A stretch of DNA of 64,000 nt from the NCBI GenBank assembly GCA_025655575.1, contig JAHXIP010000001.1, positions 372,001 through 436,000 of the forward strand, given 5' to 3'. The notes beneath the pieces are model-generated. The model was not told the DNA's origin. It saw only the letters and a program-made list of their open reading frames with translations, and did not search any database. Of this stretch, positions 61,552 through 64,000 are shown one piece after another. Positions within the stretch are counted from its first letter, which is position 1. Each line of letters begins with the position of its first letter. This DNA comes from Candidatus Thiodiazotropha sp. (ex Monitilora ramsayi). GTDB taxonomy: Bacteria; Pseudomonadota; Gammaproteobacteria; Chromatiales; Chromatiaceae. Made by a program: the position numbers and the translations under genes.

Positions 61552-64000
61552 GTCGTGATAGACCTAAAAAGCCCAATGCACTGATTTTTGAAGAGCTGGA
61601 ACCCCGGCTCCTACTCTCCGCCGATATTGCGGGTATCGCCATTGATCCTGCACCGGATGGGACCGGCGATCCGGTGGATGATGACGACCTGCTATCGCTT
61701 GGGCAGTCGCTGCTGAATGAACCCATACCCGTTGATTCACAAGAGGCTGAGACAGGCCGCAATGAGTTGGTCATTATCGACCCGCTAACCCCCGACTATC
61801 AAAGCCTGGTGGATGATCTCATCGATCGCGAGGGGAGTGACATCAATTTTGAGATCATTCTGCTCGACAGTGTCGACAACGGCATTGAGCAGATGGGTCA
61901 TATTCTTGATCAATACCGGGATCTGGATGCGCTGCATCTTATCAGTCACGGTAGTGAAGGGGAGGTTCGTCTCGCAGGTGCAACCCTCGACCTGTCTGCA
62001 CTCAACGACTCATTGGAACAGATCGGTGGATGGAGTAACGCCTTTGCTGCCGAAGGGGATTTATTGATCTACGGCTGTAACCTGGCATCCACGGCGGAAG
62101 GTGAGTTGTTCATCAACCGGCTGGCCCAACTGACCGGTGTGGACGTGGCCGCCTCCGATGATCTCACCGGTTCCGTATCGCAGGGCGGAGACTGGGATCT
62201 GGAGTACCAGGTCGGTACCCTGGAGACCGGTATTGCCTTTTCTGGACAGCTGCAGAGCAGTTGGAGCGGGATGCTCGATATCACCACCGGCCTGGTGGGT
62301 TATTACGATTTTGAAGAGGGCAGTGGTATCACCGCCATTGATAGCAGTGCGACGGGTAACAACGGTACGTTGATCGGCTCCCCGGTCTATACCGCCGGAC
62401 AGGTCGGGAGCCATGCGTTGAGCTTCAACGGCGATTTTGATCGGGTGGAAGCGCCGGATAGTCTGGCCACCAACTTCGGTACCGGTGACTTTGCCGTGAG
62501 TTTCTGGTTCAACTCAACCTATTCGGGTGGCACGGCGCGGCTGGTTGGCGATATGGATGGCGGTGACGGCTATGTCTTCTATACCACCGGGACCGGTGAT
62601 GTCACCTTCGGGGTGGTATCGGGAATCGATTCAGTTGCTTTAGTCTCAGGCGGACTGTTCGACGGTAGCTGGCACCACGTAGTAGGTATGGTAAACGGTG
62701 CAGATTGGTCGTTGTATGTTGATGGCACCCTTGCCGATTCAATCAATAACGGTTTTATTGGCAATATCGATAACAGTAATACCCTGCGTATCGGTGCCTC
62801 GAGCGCCAGCCACAATGAATACGATGGCCTGATCGATGATGTCAGGCTCTATGATCGTGTTCTCACGACAACGGATATCAATGAGCTTTTTGCCTTAGCC
62901 GAAGATCCGCCGAGCATCACTGGTGCCAGCCTGACCCTGTCCGAAGGCCAGACGGTAACCCTGGACGGCGCCAATTTCAGCATCTCAGACCCCGACAGTT
63001 CGAGTTTTACCTACTCTTTGAGCGGTGTGGCCGGGGGTTACTTCCAGTTGAGTACCAATCCCGGTGTATCGATTACCAGCTTCACCAGCGCCAACCTGAC
63101 GGGAGGGGTGGTGCAGTTCGTGGACAACGATGATGAGACCGCGCCGGCGTTCAGCGTCACGGTCAATGACGGTACCAGTGATTCCAACACCCGGGTAGCC
63201 ACCATCAGCTACACACCTGTGAATGACGCACCCGATGTGATTAACCTCGACGGTGACGTCCTCAACTATACAGAAGGCGATGGCGTCGTTCTGATTGAGC
63301 AGGGCGGTGACGTCGTTATTAGTGATCCCGATTCAAGTAACTTTGCAGGTGGTTCGCTCACCGTGGAAGTTGATAGTGGCTTACAGGCGGCTGAGGACAA
63401 ATTTTCCATCGTCAATCAGGGGACGGGTGCCGGACAAATCGGCTTGAATGTTAGTGATGTGACATATAGTGGTGTTGTGATCGGGAGCGTGAGCGGGGGA
63501 ACGGGCATAGACCCATTGACTGTCACGCTGAATTCGAATGCAACATCAGCCGCCGTAACGGCATTGATTCGAAACATCAGTTATGAAAACAGCAATATCG
63601 ATAATCCCACTACTGGTTTACGCAGTATCGTGGTCGATATCTCTGATGGCGATGGCGGCGCCAGCGTCACTCAGAACCTGAACCTGAATGTCTCTTCAGT
63701 CAACGATGCGCCGGCGCTCAACAGCGCCAGCCTGACGGTCAGTGAGGGCCAGACGGTAACGTTGAGTGGTGCCAACTTCGGTATTACCGACCCCGACGAT
63801 TCAGCTTTTACCTATACAGTCAGCGGAGCAACTGGTGGTTACTTCCAGTTAAGCAGTGCGCCTGGCACACCGATTACCATATTTACCAGTGCCGACCTGA
63901 CAGGTAGCCTGGTGCAGTTCGTGGATAACGGCGATGAGACTGCCCCGGCATTCAGTGTCAAGGTCAATGACGGCACCAGTGATTCCAACACCCTGGCAGC
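61548..64000 (+). CDS. Giant LEPR-XLL / DUF4347 / LamG / cadherin-like repeat surface protein (runs off the window)
   Basis: The ATG at 61548 overlaps the adaptor stop. The first 817 residues are open to the window edge. The N-terminus carries LEPRLLLSAD at 17-26, the LEPR-XLL motif of very large secreted proteins. DUF4347 spans about 70-230 (LHLISHGSEGEVRLAG, then IYGCNLASTAEGELFI, a pattern like a caspase-type His and Cys pair: ISHG and YGCN). A LamG-like lectin fold covers about 245-445 (GLVGYYDFEEGSG, then RIGASSASHNEYDGLIDDVR). Cadherin-like repeats follow from about 460, with one unit repeated 801 bases (267 codons) later. Expected to be exported to the surface. The end, including any RTX or sorting tail, lies outside. 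Confidence 0.9.
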   Translation, partial: MSRDRPKKPNALIFEELEPRLLLSADIAGIAIDPAPDGTGDPVDDDDLLSLGQSLLNEPIPVDSQEAETGRNELVIIDPLTPDYQSLVDDLIDREGSDINFEIILLDSVDNGIEQMGHILDQYRDLDALHLISHGSEGEVRLAGATLDLSALNDSLEQIGGWSNAFAAEGDLLIYGCNLASTAEGELFINRLAQLTGVDVAASDDLTGSVSQGGDWDLEYQVGTLETGIAFSGQLQSSWSGMLDITTGLVGYYDFEEGSGITAIDSSATGNNGTLIGSPVYTAGQVGSHALSFNGDFDRVEAPDSLATNFGTGDFAVSFWFNSTYSGGTARLVGDMDGGDGYVFYTTGTGDVTFGVVSGIDSVALVSGGLFDGSWHHVVGMVNGADWSLYVDGTLADSINNGFIGNIDNSNTLRIGASSASHNEYDGLIDDVRLYDRVLTTTDINELFALAEDPPSITGASLTLSEGQTVTLDGANFSISDPDSSSFTYSLSGVAGGYFQLSTNPGVSITSFTSANLTGGVVQFVDNDDETAPAFSVTVNDGTSDSNTRVATISYTPVNDAPDVINLDGDVLNYTEGDGVVLIEQGGDVVISDPDSSNFAGGSLTVEVDSGLQAAEDKFSIVNQGTGAGQIGLNVSDVTYSGVVIGSVSGGTGIDPLTVTLNSNATSAAVTALIRNISYENSNIDNPTTGLRSIVVDISDGDGGASVTQNLNLNVSSVNDAPALNSASLTVSEGQTVTLSGANFGITDPDDSAFTYTVSGATGGYFQLSSAPGTPITIFTSADLTGSLVQFVDNGDETAPAFSVKVNDGTSDSNTLA
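62925..64000 (+). repeat. Long internal repeat of the giant surface protein gene
   Basis: The stretch beginning GCCAGCCTGACC at 62925 recurs with strong DNA similarity from 63726, an offset of 801 bases. Shared words include GAGGGCCAGACGGTAAC-like, GGTTACTTCCAGTT and GACGGYACCAGTGATTCCAA. Between the copies is a different cadherin-like unit, so the higher-order repeat is A-B-A. The second copy is cut by the window edge. Confidence 0.85.

Noticed and set aside
1..64000. CRISPR arrays, insertion sequences, prophage, toxin-antitoxin modules
   Set aside because: No regularly spaced direct repeats, transposase or integrase frames, or recognised toxin-antitoxin pairs were seen in the window.

Overview
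The window looks like chromosomal DNA of a free-living or host-associated aquatic gammaproteobacterium. The support is the pairing of asmA, mutY, yggX and tRNA-Phe, a linked tamA-tamB pair, GspA/GspB-type secretion genes, a full-length Lhr helicase, YciA, an OxyR-catalase pair, a PEP-CTERM protein with a sigma-54 promoter, and several di-heme c-type cytochromes. I estimate GC in the low fifties. A sulfur-oxidising Chromatiales/Sedimenticolaceae-type bacterium would fit, but the genus cannot be fixed from the sequence alone. There is no phage, insertion sequence, integrase, rRNA or CRISPR array; almost everything is intact single-copy chromosomal content.

Layout. 1-2.0 kb: end of an AsmA-like gene, mutY and yggX overlapping as one operon, then tRNA-Phe(GAA). 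2.0-7.5 kb: membrane-anchored SRPBCC/GyrI-like protein divergent from lhr. 7.5-15.8 kb (minus strand): an MMPL/RND exporter with a cyclic-nucleotide-binding tail, and a two-component pair of an OmpR-type regulator and a very large multi-PAS hybrid kinase. 16.1-17.0 kb: GFA-family protein and a frameshifted acetyltransferase. 17.4-22.8 kb: tamA-tamB. 22.9-26.8 kb: SnoaL-like protein, a 720-base gap, gspA-gspB. 26.9-30.0 kb (minus): degenerate GGDEF membrane protein, yciA, DUF5666 lipoprotein. 30.3-37.4 kb: small membrane protein, patatin, PEP-CTERM protein, ECF sigma factor overlapping a di-heme cytochrome gene, and a DUF3530 hydrolase. 37.5-44.3 kb (minus): large MscS channel, DUF454 protein, heavy-metal exporter, VOC protein, CbiX-like chelatase. 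44.5-49.7 kb: catalase divergent from oxyR with a near-canonical 37-bp OxyR site between them, a heme-oxygenase-like diiron protein, and a TrpD2-like transferase. 50.0-53.8 kb: a nickel regulon (nikR, a CbiM-L-Q-O type ECF transporter whose ATPase carries a histidine-rich tail, and a DUF4242 nickel-binding-type protein). 53.9-56.1 kb: membrane-anchored di-heme peroxidase and a Crp/Fnr regulator.

56.2-64.0 kb holds the most interesting locus: three tightly packed membrane/periplasmic adaptor genes (GAF-HlyD fusion; PqqD-like/M50 metalloprotease/HlyD fusion; HlyD with a SPOR-like tail) directly followed, with overlapping start and stop codons, by a giant repeat protein that begins with a LEPR-XLL motif, then DUF4347, a LamG-like domain and cadherin-like repeats, and runs off the window. 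I infer a dedicated processing and export system for this surface protein. Short inverted repeats, terminators, one sigma-54 promoter and one OxyR operator are annotated between genes.
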